Part shown: positions 39,520 to 49,386 of the stretch, piece after piece
How positions within the stretch are numbered: position 1 is the first letter of the stretch
Layout of the letters: each line of letters opens with the position of its first letter
Source: Paramoeba atlantica
Lineage: Eukaryota; Discosea
Assembly (NCBI GenBank): GCA_977017575.1
Contig: CDRNVI010000045.1
Location: forward strand, 124,001-188,000
DNA length: 64,000 nucleotides
Reading direction: 5' to 3'
The notes under the pieces: generated by a model
Told to the model about the DNA's origin: nothing
The model's input: only the letters and a program-made list of their open reading frames with translations
Databases searched by the model: none
Translations under genes and position numbers: made by a program

Positions 39520-41925
39520 TTATCGTTTCAGAAAGGCTGGGTTTAGCGGCAATCTGTCCTCCGTGAAGTACGGGGGAGGGGGAGGGGGCGGTTGTACGGG
39601 TTGCAGCACATACCCCTCGTTGAGCATCTGGGACTGTGGAAAATACCCTGGAATCGTACCCTCAAAGGGTTCCACAGGATCATACGCATCAAGTGCCCTA
39701 GGTGGTTCCAACCCCCCGGCAGATGTTGCGGTCGGCATGTAGGGGTAGGAGGGGCACCAGGAAGGCTCCATCGGGTACCCACTCATCGCTGGGAGCGGGG
39801 AAGCACGAGTCTCCCATCGAGGGGGGCGGGTGTTTCCACCTCGGGGGTTAAACCGCCCGGCGGGGGTCATCTCGGGTCGACGCACATCATGCGCCCTTCC
39901 TCGTCCCGCGTGATGCGAAAAAGCTTTGTGGAGAGGTTTCTCTTCGTTTCTCATGAGTATGCCGAGGAGGGACCGGCAGCAGGGGTTGTCCCGTAGTGCA
40001 GTCTCATGCGCGAGTAAAATCGTGCTTAGCCGTTCCCTGGGTTTGGAGGGGAGGCGCTGTAATAATTTCTGTATCACATAATTGCCAAAGGGATCCATCG
40101 CCAGTCGCATTGCAGGGATCTTGTCGCTGGAATTTTCATCGGGACAACAAACTTTTTCGGCGAACTCGAGAACCACCTCCTCATTTCCACAAAGAATAAA
40201 TTTCTCCATAACATTCGAAGCGAACTTATGACAAGACAGCGCCACCGCCTCTGCTGCAAGCAGCTTCCCCACCCTCTCTCGATATTCCGGCGTGGTACTC
40301 ATGAGTAAGTGTTGGAGCACGTAGTTCCCAAACTCGTCCCGCACCAAGGTCGCAGTGTGCTGCAATAACTTCTCCAAGAATGGATGCGGTGACTGCGTAA
40401 ACACATACCGGCTCTGCTCCAACAACCGCTGCACCACACGACAGCCAAAACTGTGGCACGCCACCTTCTCCGCCTCCGGCAGCAGTTCCTCCACAACAAA
40501 CCCCACATACGCCGGGGTCGTCTCAATCACCTTCTGCAACACATGATTCGCATTCGCATCCACCACCAACCCCCTCACCTCACCTCGAAAACACTCGATC
40601 AGCTCCCGCCGCCCCGGCTCCGTCCCATACCGCAGCACGTGCTGCACCACGCGACACCCAAACGTGTCCCGGGACAGCGCCAACGTGTGGGGGGCGAGCG
40701 CCACCCGCACCCTCTCCCGCACCCCCTCCCCGCCGCACTCCACCACGCGCTGCACCACGTAGTTCCCGTACACATCCCGGGAGAGCCCGAGGAGGTCGTC
40801 CAGGACCTCGCGGACCACCCAGTCACACGGGCCGGGGGTACTGCTGAGAGTACTGCTGCCCCCACTACTCCCCTGGGGGAGTACGCCGCTGGTGAGGGCG
40901 TGCTGCAGCCAGCGACTCCCCTCCTGGTCCCGGCTGAGTTCGGGGATGAACCCGCGGGCGTGGGGGAGCGACCAGCGGGGGCGGTTCGTGTGGAAGTCAC
41001 GGAGCGTGGGGGACTCGGAGGCGTGGGAGAGGGGCTGCTGTTGTTGCTGTTGTTGCTGTTGGGATCGTTGTTGTTGTTGGGTGACTTGCTGTTGTACGGA
41101 GGGGGGATAGGAGGGTACCCGTGTGGTGGGGTGGGGGTTATCCCGAATAGGGGGGACTACGCCCTCGAGGTGGGGGGTGTCCCTGGAGGGGAGTGGGGTG
41201 GGGAGTACGGCAGGGTGGGAGGCTGGGAGGGGGGGGTAGAGAGCAGGTGGTGGGGGGGTGGGGGTTGGGGTCTCCTCGGGTAACGCAGAGGACAACGGGG
41301 ATCGAGGGGTTGTGATGGTGGTGGTGGTGGGGTGACTCTTATTCTCCTTGTGCGCGTGTTGGGGTTTCTTCTTTCGTGGGAATGGTGAGGGCTCTGGGGG
41401 ATTCAATGAGGGGAGTTGGGGAAGTGGGAGACGAAAGACAGGACTACGGCACTGGGTGGGGGCAAGAGCGGGGGAGAGGGCCGGGGTGGTGTTTTCCAGT
41501 AAGTTCCGTGGGAGCATCTCCGGGGTGGGAATCCCGCGAAGGTCGCGAAGGGAGAGACTCGGAGGGGAGCGAGACGTGGGGGGGTCCTTAGCGTGGCTAC
41601 CATTCTGACCTCGCTCCAGTGAGAGGTTCTCCAGTAGAAGGGGGAACGGGGCGTCAGGATGAGGGATGGAAGTATTGGAGAGAGGAGAGTGTCCGGCGTC
41701 CTCTTTAGTTGGGACAGCGCTGTCATGCAAGAAGAGAGGGGGGAGTAGACGAGGGTCCCGAGGATGTTGTGAGAAGTACCACTCCTCGTAGCTTTTCGTG
41801 GTGCGGTAGAGCTCGTTAGCAGGTACGGAAGAGTGAAGCGGAGTGGTATTGAATGGTGAACTGTTTCGGGGCCGCAGCGCTGGGGAGGATCGAGATCGAG
41901 TACGTCGGGGCGTTTCCTTCTCCAT
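39520..41925 (-). CDS. Pumilio/PUF-family RNA-binding protein
   Basis: 801 residues from an ATG at 41925. PUF proteins bind 3' untranslated regions and control mRNA stability and translation. Residues about 360-665 form the Pumilio array; the RNA-contacting helix motifs are clear in most repeats: DVYGNYVVQRVV, DTFGCRVVQHVL, DANANHVLQKVI, HSFGCRVVQRLL, DEFGNYVLQHLL, HKFASNVMEKFI and DPFGNYVIQKLL. Seven good repeats and a degenerate eighth (DNPCCRSLLGILM) are visible. The five-residue code (N-YxxQ, C-RxxQ, N-HxxQ) suggests near-canonical recognition of UGUA-type sites, though the third repeat (NANHVLQ) is unusual. The N-terminal 330 residues are low complexity, Pro/Ser-rich, with poly-Gln runs (about 280-305) coded by CAA/CAG. 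The C-terminus is Pro-rich with a run of seven prolines. Confidence 0.92.
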   Translation of the reverse strand: MEKETPRRTRSRSSPALRPRNSSPFNTTPLHSSVPANELYRTTKSYEEWYFSQHPRDPRLLPPLFLHDSAVPTKEDAGHSPLSNTSIPHPDAPFPLLLENLSLERGQNGSHAKDPPTSRSPPSLSLRDLRGIPTPEMLPRNLLENTTPALSPALAPTQCRSPVFRLPLPQLPSLNPPEPSPFPRKKKPQHAHKENKSHPTTTTITTPRSPLSSALPEETPTPTPPPPALYPPLPASHPAVLPTPLPSRDTPHLEGVVPPIRDNPHPTTRVPSYPPSVQQQVTQQQQRSQQQQQQQQQPLSHASESPTLRDFHTNRPRWSLPHARGFIPELSRDQEGSRWLQHALTSGVLPQGSSGGSSTLSSTPGPCDWVVREVLDDLLGLSRDVYGNYVVQRVVECGGEGVRERVRVALAPHTLALSRDTFGCRVVQHVLRYGTEPGRRELIECFRGEVRGLVVDANANHVLQKVIETTPAYVGFVVEELLPEAEKVACHSFGCRVVQRLLEQSRYVFTQSPHPFLEKLLQHTATLVRDEFGNYVLQHLLMSTTPEYRERVGKLLAAEAVALSCHKFASNVMEKFILCGNEEVVLEFAEKVCCPDENSSDKIPAMRLAMDPFGNYVIQKLLQRLPSKPRERLSTILLAHETALRDNPCCRSLLGILMRNEEKPLHKAFSHHAGRGRAHDVRRPEMTPAGRFNPRGGNTRPPRWETRASPLPAMSGYPMEPSWCPSYPYMPTATSAGGLEPPRALDAYDPVEPFEGTIPGYFPQSQMLNEGYVLQPVQPPPPPPPYFTEDRLPLNPAFLKR

Positions 41926-42735
41926 TCCCGTTTGACAAATTTGAGAACTATGTACAAAAAGAAGCGTGCGAAAACAGTAGGTTTTTTACAAGTTTCCGCA
42001 GAAGTTGATTCACTTCCGGAATAAAACGAACTTGATTGGAAGTATTGCAAATGAGTTTAAAATAGGGGGTTTTAGTTACTGTAGTGTATACAGTAGGAAG
42101 AAGTGTATACAGTACTGTAGTAATATATTTCTTAACTATTTGAATACTATACCCCCCCTGCTTATGAGTTCCCCCAATTCTGGTATGCTTATGAGTTTCT
42201 TTTTCTAAGGCAAATATTTTTATACCCACTTTTCGCGAAGCGATTATTGAACTGAACAAAAATCAGCTCAAACAGACCTTTTACTGAAAAGTTAAGGGAG
42301 CGCCTTATTGGTGTCTAGGGGTTTACGTAGTTTCCACGAATAAGCATCGAATTTTAAACCGTTTGAGTACCGACGCTTGTCGTGAGTGATATTTCGTGTT
42401 CATGACAGACACCCATGATTCACACTTAGTAAACAAAAGCTGTACCCATACGTACGAATTTCAAGTACGAATCGGTATGGAACCGATTGTGCGCCCATAC
42501 TTCGAGCGAGATTAGGATATTTCCTGCTGAGGAAAGGGATCAGAAACCATACCCATGAGATACCGCGATAAAACAGTAAGGTACACGGCACACAATCACT
42601 CTCAAGGACCAAATGGTCACGTGTACGAATATGTCAAAGTATAATAAAAACACCAAAGGAATTTTAATATGAAAATATTCTGTTTGATTCAATATTCAAA
42701 AAATTGACCCAAACAATTTTGGTCCAAATATACAT
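41926..42735. other. spacer upstream of PUF, with a mariner-end relic
   Basis: AT-rich 5' flank of the PUF gene. At about 42255-42335, AATCAGCTCAAACAG...CTGAAAAGTTAAGG...GCCTTATTGGTG...GGGGTTTA matches the right end of the mariner derivative at 48142-48939. The 42390-42620 interval contains short palindromes round GTACGAAT but no recognised gene. Confidence 0.5.
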
Positions 42736-42903
42736 GAGGGGCAGCGGGTATGATCTCACGTGATCTCGCGTGATCATACGTGATCTTGTTTTGCCATAGC
42801 AGTTTTGACACAGTAAGCGAAAAAACAGTAAAACATAGTATCAGTTTTCTCTTTCATAACGTTTGTATAAAAACATACGCCATACATTGTTGTTCTGAGA
42901 ACA

Positions 42904-43376
42904 AGAAGACCTCCGGCACCACTTTAGCTACGAAACCTGTACTTTCACCAATACAAACACTTATCCCGCTAAAGTTTGCCAACGAGAATGTGATGTGCGC
43001 CAGGAATCGAACTCATTTTTGAAAGATAAACGTACGTTCTTACGTACATTCACAGCCCTCCCAGATTTCCCAAACTCCTAGAACCTCTCGAAAAAAAAAC
43101 GCCGCAAAGCTGAGGAGGTTGTAGCGGTCCTGGAAGAGCGTATTGATTCGGAGCCAAGCTAAGCTTCTTTAACCGCGGGAACCAACACGTCACGCAGTAA
43201 CTTACAAAGGCAGAACGCGTCTCCTTCTGATCGTCGAAGCGACAACGTCGAGGATCCGTTAAAGTAAGGAGACCTCCGGCACCACTTTAGCTACGAAACC
43301 TGTACTGTCACCAATACAAACACTTATCCCGCTAATGTTTGCCAACGAGAGGAGCCGAACTCCTTTTTAAAAGATG
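42904..43376. repeat. duplicated 100-bp segment
   Basis: GACCTCCGGCACCACTTTAG...GTTTGCCAACGAGA occurs at 42908-42993 and, nearly unchanged, at 43268-43352. It lies in the 5' part of the Harbinger-like element, before any transposase motif. Confidence 0.75.
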
Positions 43377-43449
43377 GTGGGAAACAACGTCGTCATGCGG
43401 TTTGCAATCATTGCGGAATTGTTTTTCATGTAAGATGTACTCAAACGTA

Positions 43450-44004
43450 CAGAGGTGTAAATTTGGGTGTGGGGGGGTGTAAAACTTGGCCAATTTTGGA
43501 AAATAATAGCGCATTCGAGAGCACTCGAACGGGGCTCATGAACGTGCACGCACGGCATCTGCGTTAATTAGATTTCAAGTGCACGTAAAAAACACATTTT
43601 TTTGGGAGACAAAATCTTGCATTTTTCACAGGTTTTCTGATTTCTCCCCTGATTCATGCAACAAAGACGGGGTTGTGGGCGATCACCCGAACACAAAGAC
43701 TACGAAAGGGCTTATTCTTCGCCTGGGCACGTAAAAGCAAGCTGGCGCATGGTTCTTGTTGCCGATTACGAAACAACACACTCTTTTTCGTTCTGAAAAT
43801 TCATGTTCCATAGTGGGCGACTTCAAAAATGGTTGAGTCCCTCGGAATCGTGCAGATTTGATCATTGCGATCGAAGCAGCGTTTCAAGACCCCTGAAAAT
43901 CTTTGTCTAGGGAGCAATACCCCCTTGTTCCTAGTTCGGTCATGTTACGTTCATGATCCCTGTTCGAGAGCGCTCGAATGCGTTATTGTTTTCCAAAATT
44001 GGCC
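43450..44004. mobile_element. TA-flanked element, GTGTAAATTTGG family, inside Harbinger
   Basis: TA at 43448-43449, then CAGAGGTGTAAATTTGGGTG; the right end stops at TTTTCCAAAATTGGCCA, short of the terminal 40 or so bases. The interior matches the hAT-split copy at 10847-14626 in inverse orientation and shows the uninterrupted sequence TTTTGGAAAATAATAGCG where that copy holds the hAT. Confidence 0.75.
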
Positions 44005-44009
44005 ATCTA

Positions 44010-46173
44010 CCGTAACATGTACGGTAGATGTTACGGTCATTTCATGCAGAGAAAAATATCCACGAAGGGTGTGGGATGCCGAGGAAAAAAATTGGAAAAT
44101 TAAAGATGCGACATTTTCCGGAAAACACAGAAAAAACTGTTATAAAGTTTTGGACTACTCTTACTGGAGTTCCCATTTTTTTCGGTGGCCCGTTGCTGGA
44201 AGTATACACGACGCCAAGATACCCGTCGAGCAGAAAATTTGGCCCACTTTTATTTGTCCCCAATAAATTTGGTCCACATAAATATTGGTCCGACTTTATT
44301 TTTCCTTCCGCGGCGGACCAAAATACTTTTTGATTTTATTGTCGGTCATTTTTAAAGTTCAGAACTAGTCATTTTTTCAAGCGACACTTCTTTTTTTGGC
44401 TTCTTGGAATGTCTGTCTTTTGAATGGGTGCAGCAAATCCTTGATCAAGATGTTTACCCTGCGCACGTTGTTGACCTCGTTAACAATCATAACTCGAATC
44501 GGAATCACTATACCAAATATACTGAGGCTGAAGTTAAAGCAATTTATGAATTGTGTGTCACACGAAAGGTCGCAAGTGTTGTGAGCTTCTGGAACAGCAC
44601 ATAAAGCAAAACAATATCTAAAAGTACGCTCCTTCGTTTTCTGGAAAACGAAAAGTCCAATAACGATATCAAACCTCGAGGGAGGCCAGGAATTCTCACT
44701 GCAATCGAAGAAAAAGAACTTATTAAAAGTTTTGAATTGCAGAATAAGATGTGTAAAAGTGTTAGCGCTTCATTCGTTTCAGAAATGGCCAAAGGCCTCA
44801 TTGCTCGAACACGAAAGAATCTTCTAAAGGAGAACGGTGGCCCCATTGCCGTAAGTGAATCTTGGGCCCGCACTTTTTTTCACGAACATAACTTCAGCGT
44901 CCATGCAGCTACCTCAGATAGGCGTGTTTCACCTGACCAAGTGTGCATTGCTGGACAACCGTGGTTTCGTGAGTTATCTCGGTACAGTATCATCAAACCG
45001 GAATTGCTTTTCAATATGGACGAGTTCTTTTGTACACTAGATAACAACAATCGTTCTTGGACATGGATCCGTCACAAAAAAGGAGTTCCCATTCAGATTG
45101 CAAAATCTCGTATTGGATGCACCGTTACAGTGTTAGCATCTGCCGAAGGAAGAAGTAAGAGGGCTGAAACCACCTGGGTTTGCCGAGGTTGTGTGCTAAT
45201 TTTCTGTATTATACAGGGGTTTCAAGATATCTTCCCCCTTGCGGAAATTTGATTTGTTTATCTGTTTTTTCTCATATTCCATATATCCCCCTGGAGTCCC
45301 CTAGACCCCCCACCCGGATTCTCCAGCGAACTCCATAGCCGAAAAAACGACAAGTACCTTTGCCATTGGTTTTTCTTGGGACCTGACTGGGTTTGCCCGG
45401 GTTTGCATTTTACTGGTTTCAACCCTCTAAATCAACATTCAAAATATCAATGAAACAAAAATTCTTAATATTTTAAAGTACCAAATGACTACCATTGTGC
45501 GTGTATTAATATGATAAAGTACGATAGTAGCATCAAATAATTTAAATAGGAAAATATTTTTCTAGTTTCATTGCACGAAAAAATTGGTCCCAATAAATTT
45601 GGTCCACATAAATATTGGTCCGACTTTTTTTTCGAGCTCGAAGGACCAAATTAAAAAAATGTCAAATTTTTTGCTCGATCGGTATATCAGACAACCTCCT
45701 AACACCAGACTACTCTATTCGACCATAATGTTGACGAACTGTTTCTGGCAGATCCGGGTTATGTAGGATGCTATCACTGCCTTGTGCCCCACAAATTGTC
45801 ATCGAAAAAATCTTTAACAGAAAATGAAGAGATGTTCAATCGACGTCACTCCATGATTCGATCACGTATAGAAAGATTTTTTTCATTTATCGACAAAGTT
45901 CGTTTTTTTTCAAGGTACAGATCATAAGATGAAGTGGGTCAAGTCCGCCGTGCAAATAGTTTCGGCTGCATGCTATGGGTTGTTAGCTACAGATCCTCAG
46001 TATGATTTTGATCCGTCCGTGAATTTAAACCTAAAAAATGTAAAGGAATCTGAATGTTTATGTAGCATTGTTGTCCCTGCTGTAAAACCATATCGCGAAC
46101 ATCTTACATCAGTGATTCACCATGTTCCATACGATCCCAAAAAGCGCCGAAAATCTACAAAGAAACTGGAGTG
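44010..46173 (+). pseudogene. Harbinger/IS5-type (DDE_4) transposase, split
   Basis: Before the inner insertion: VDVTVISCRE (first Asp), DATFSGKHRKNCYKVLDY, then RWPVAGSIHDAKI, which matches the GxxHD segment of DDE_4 transposases. After it: LADPGYVGCYHCLVPHK (second Asp), then EMFNRRHSMIRSRIERFFSF (catalytic Glu), after which the frame changes near 45925 and runs on to 46173 with a basic tail (KKRRKSTKKLE). The gene is interrupted by the pogo-like element at 44228-45680 and is no longer functional. The N-terminal DNA-binding part was not recognised. Confidence 0.7.
44228..45680 (+). mobile_element. pogo-like transposon remnant inside Harbinger
   Basis: Outer edges are inverted (GAGCAGAAAATTTG / CAAATTTTTTGCTC). 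A 40-bp sequence (CCAATAAATTTGGTCCACAT...) stands in the same orientation at both ends (44257-44297, 45588-45627), an odd arrangement. The coding part, in two frames (44404-44600, 44737-45250), shows a helix-turn-helix (YTEAEVKAIYELCVTRKVAS), a second DNA-binding segment (SESWARTFFHEHNFSVHAAT) and PELLFNMDEFFCTLDNNNRS, the first DDE_1 Asp. The later catalytic residues are missing, so this is a truncated pogo/Tigger relative. Confidence 0.65.
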
Positions 46174-47149
46174 ATGCTTTTTCGAATTAATGTTGGTTGT
46201 AGTTTGTGATGGTGTTGCAATTATTTGTTTTTCGCTAATGGGGGGGTATGCTTTTTGGGTGGGCAAAGGCCTCTTTTACTGATGAGTGCGTTGGTTTTCT
46301 GTCCAGCGCACCCTGCAACTATGCCATCCGCGCCCGCTCAACTACCCTCACCCCGCCGTGCCACCCCCTACCGGTCCTAACACCCCCTCCCCCCGTCCAA
46401 CCACCCTCGCGAGCCGAATCAGTTCCCGTGAGATCTCGCGTGATCTCACGTGATCTCGTTTTGGACCTCACCCGCAGCCCCTCACATGTAGTATACAAGT
46501 CTAAACTTAATTACGCCCAAACTTAATTAAGCCCAAAGGCAGATTCTGGGCTTATTTAAGTTTGGGCGTAATGAAAATATGTTCGAAAAAGTGTTTTTTA
46601 AATCCATTAAAAAAGAATTTTCCAATTTTTATGGATAACTTTACGATTCCGAAGGCAGTTCTTGATGAGGTTTCGTCAAGACGAAACACTATCTGAAAGT
46701 GAAGAAGAGATTGATGTCCAGACGCTACTTAATTTACTATTGAAATGAGAAGATTTTTCAGAAATCCTATAGAATTTTTCTAAAATATTTTTTACCCACA
46801 TATTTTCCGCGATCACCCCCCGGTGCCCTATCCATACCTATGTGTTCTATGAACACTTGTGTGTGTTCAGTGGTTCTATGGTTCAATGAACACTTTTATG
46901 AACCAATAGAACACTTTTTCGATTTTTTTTCGTGACGTACAAACAATTTTTTTTGAAGCTTTGTTTCATTCATATGGCCCCAGATGGTACTACACGACCT
47001 AGATCCTCACGTACATGTAGGTACATTGCAGAATAGGTGGTGCGAATCTGTGCCATCGATATGATTCCAGCGTCAAGGGGGACCACGAAGAGGCCCCAAC
47101 CCCCAGTTAGGCTGGTCCGAACACGTGTTAGGCGTTTAATCAATTCGGC

Positions 47150-47458
47150 ACACGAACGGTTTTAATGCATATAATGTATTCACAGTGCAAAAAGAATGTT
47201 TTGTGGAAATGACGACAACAAAGATGAGGAAAAAAATTCAAATTTTTTCTTTGGGGAAAAAAGTCCCCTTTCACTTTTTGTGAAACCCAATGAAAAGTGA
47301 CCCACCACTTTTTTTTCTTCGTACAAGCGTCCGTTTGAGCTGATTTTTGTAGCATTTTGCAGATCTCAACACAAAAGACTTTGAGCGTGAAGAAACGAAA
47401 CAAAAAGAAGCGAATACGTATATTTTAGAGAAGAACTAACATTTTGTCACTTTTTCAC
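47150..47458. mobile_element. mariner end fragment
   Basis: GTTTGAGCTGATTTTTGTAG, GCAGATCTCAACACAAA and ATACGTATATTTTAG...CATTTTGTCACTTTTTC match, on the inverse strand, the 3' region of the mariner derivative at 48142-48939. It abuts a retroelement fragment at 47459. No coding frame. Confidence 0.6.
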
Positions 47459-47880
47459 CTGCGATCACAACCTGTCCATGATCCAAATACAACACCGCTC
47501 CCCACCCGTGCGACGAAACATCTGTAAAAAGTGTACGGGAGTGCGGGACCGTATCGGGGCGTGGGGGAGGGTAAATGGGCGTGTTGTGGATCATACTTTG
47601 GGTCCACTCCTGAAGATCCATCCGAGCGGAATACGGCAGAGGGCTCACTTCGTACAAACGTTTTGGATCACGGTTTAAAGCGTTAATGCGCCTTCTTACT
47701 AACTTCAAAGTAAAATGATGCTCCGGAATCGATTTCCCCAAAACCAAAGTTTGGAAATGGGCCAGCGCGAGACATTCCTGCATCCAAGCGCGAAGCTGAG
47801 GTACGGAGTGTGCTTCGAGGTAAGGTTGCGAGAACTGGCGGTAATAGAAAACCGTCTAAGTAAGGAAAGAACTGATGGAA
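47459..47880 (-). mobile_element. tyrosine-recombinase retroelement fragment (RT/RNase H)
   Basis: Fossil. The RNase H start (LFTDVSSHGWGAVLYLDHG) and the preceding palm-thumb region of a DIRS-like reverse transcriptase are visible on the minus strand. It is a different lineage from the copies at 35823 and 60231, since the sequence is only distantly alike. Incomplete and broken. Confidence 0.7.
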
Positions 47881-48141
47881 TTGTATCTTTGCAAATTTGG
47901 AATACCTTGAGGAATATTTGTAGGTTATGGGAAAAATATTGTTTGTTTATACCGTATCAGACACATATAAACTCTGAACTTGGAAGTCATAGATGAAAGC
48001 TTTCAAGGTGAAAGTGTTAAGCTTTTCAACCGACTTTAAGTCGGTCTTATTGCGGTGGTTGTATAACTACCACTCTACCCTCGATTATTGAAAAAAGGTG
48101 AACAAAAACAGTGAAAATATAAAGAGAAACACAGTAATATA

Positions 48142-48939
48142 AACCCCTCCGCATCAAAAAGGCACCCACCCTTATTTTTTGCACGAGGGGGGCTATCGAC
48201 TTCCCAGGATTGGTCTTACAGAAAGTGGAAAGGTGTTATTGCGCATGAGGCTTGGCCAAGGGGTTGCGATAAGGCAAGTAGCCCGCGAGTTTAATGTCAA
48301 TGTGAAACATATTCGAAAATATTTGAAAAACATTTCGCCTGAAAATGTTTATACTCTGAGCCCTGAAGAAAAAAACAGAATCAAATGACACCTTGTTGTT
48401 CTCCCACCCATCTCAATTACATGTGTTTCGTACGTTAAAACATTAAAAAAAGTACCATTCCCCTCAAACTGTATTTTTCAGCAAGATGGGGCAACGCCTT
48501 AGACTGCCAATGAAACAAAAGCGTACCTTGAGGACGGCAGCATGGAATTATTGAAAAATTGTCCGCTCAACTCCCACGATCTCTCACCAATAGAAAACGT
48601 GTGGAGCATGGTACAAAATCTTGTAGATGAATACAATCCTGCAACTAGAGAAGATCTCATAAAAAGCGTACGTAAAGCTTGGCGTAAATTGCCTCAAGAA
48701 TATATTGATGATTCGGTTTAGAGCTTCGATGCTCGCCTCGAAGCTTGTGTGGCGAGTAACGGAGAAAAAGTGACAAAATGGTAATCTCTACCTAAAATAT
48801 ACGTATTCGTTTCTTTTAGTCTCATTTCTTCGCGCGCAAAGTCTTTGTGTTGAGATCTGCAAAATGCAACAAAAATCATTCCAAACGGACAATTGGCTGA
48901 AAAGTTAAGGGTGGGTGCCTTATTGGTGCGGAGGGGTTT
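48142..48939 (+). mobile_element. Tc1/mariner internal-deletion derivative
   Basis: 798 bp with TA at 48140-48141 and 48940-48941. Inverted ends AACCCCTCCGCA...AAGGCACCCACCCTTA match on both sides. The interior codes an N-terminal helix-turn-helix (RMRLGQGVAIRQVAREFNVN, from 48179) and the C-terminal catalytic end (NSHDLSPIENVWSMVQNLVD, to 48720), but the middle third with the first Asp is missing and a stop interrupts the second part. The pre-insertion sequence GTAATATAATAGAAG is preserved at 19842. Confidence 0.85.
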
Positions 48940-49280
48940 AATAGAAGAAAAAAACGTTTCATATAAAAGAGAGCTCCGGTGGTCCAAAACAGAAAAAAAA
49001 TATTGAAAAAAATGGGGGGTCCAGGGGGAAGGGCATACTTTTGATAAAAAAAAGGTAAAAATATATTTTTCCAAAATCGACTCCTAAAACGTATTTTAAG
49101 AGTTTTGGACCTCAGCTACCATTCTACGGCGTTGTTTTCGTCAGATTCGCCTCCTACCCCTACTGGTAAGGCATCAAAAACGGCCAAAATTCGGGTTGAA
49201 ATTTCGAAATTTTCGCTTAAAGTTCGGGCTTTTTTACCTAAAAAAGTAGATTATTCATGATCTTTTGGCAATTTTTCTAT

Positions 49281-49386
49281 TTTAGGCTCTTCGTTAACCG
49301 CGGTGGTAGTTTTCAACGCGAAGTGCGCAGCATGAGTGACTTCTAAGTTGAAAACAACCACCGCGTTTAACGAAGAGCCTAAAAAA
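49281..49386. mobile_element. hairpin MITE copy 5
   Basis: Arms TTAGGCTCTTCGTTAACCGC / GCGTTTAACGAAGAGCCTAA; loop GCGAAGTGCGCAGCATGAGT, almost identical to copy 4. Confidence 0.8.

Larger units (their letters stand above)
42736..46483 (+). mobile_element. Harbinger/IS5-like DNA transposon, decayed, with nested insertions
   Basis: Inverted ends GAGGGGCAGCGGGT (42736) and ACCCGCAGCCCCTC (to 46483), each followed inward by GATCTCACGTGATCTCGCG-type repeats. ACAT is duplicated on both sides (42732-42735, 46484-46487). It encloses parts of a DDE_4 transposase and two other elements. A separate end of the same family is at 52040-52110. Confidence 0.7.
48049..49386. mobile_element. long-inverted-repeat element, second copy, right end lost
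   Basis: Left arm ATTGCGGTGGTTGTATAACT as at 19751, followed by GAACAAAAACAGTGAAAATA and, after a mariner insertion (48142-48939), ATAGAAGAAAAAA and GAGCTCCGGTGGTCCAAAAC. The interior ends with hairpin MITE copy 5; the right arm is absent. Confidence 0.75.

Noticed and set aside
42985-43020. GAGTTCGATTCCTGGCGCAC on the minus strand, like a tRNA T-arm and 3' end
   Set aside because: The T-stem does not pair, no acceptor or anticodon stem is found upstream, and the duplicated copy at 43340 has lost the motif.
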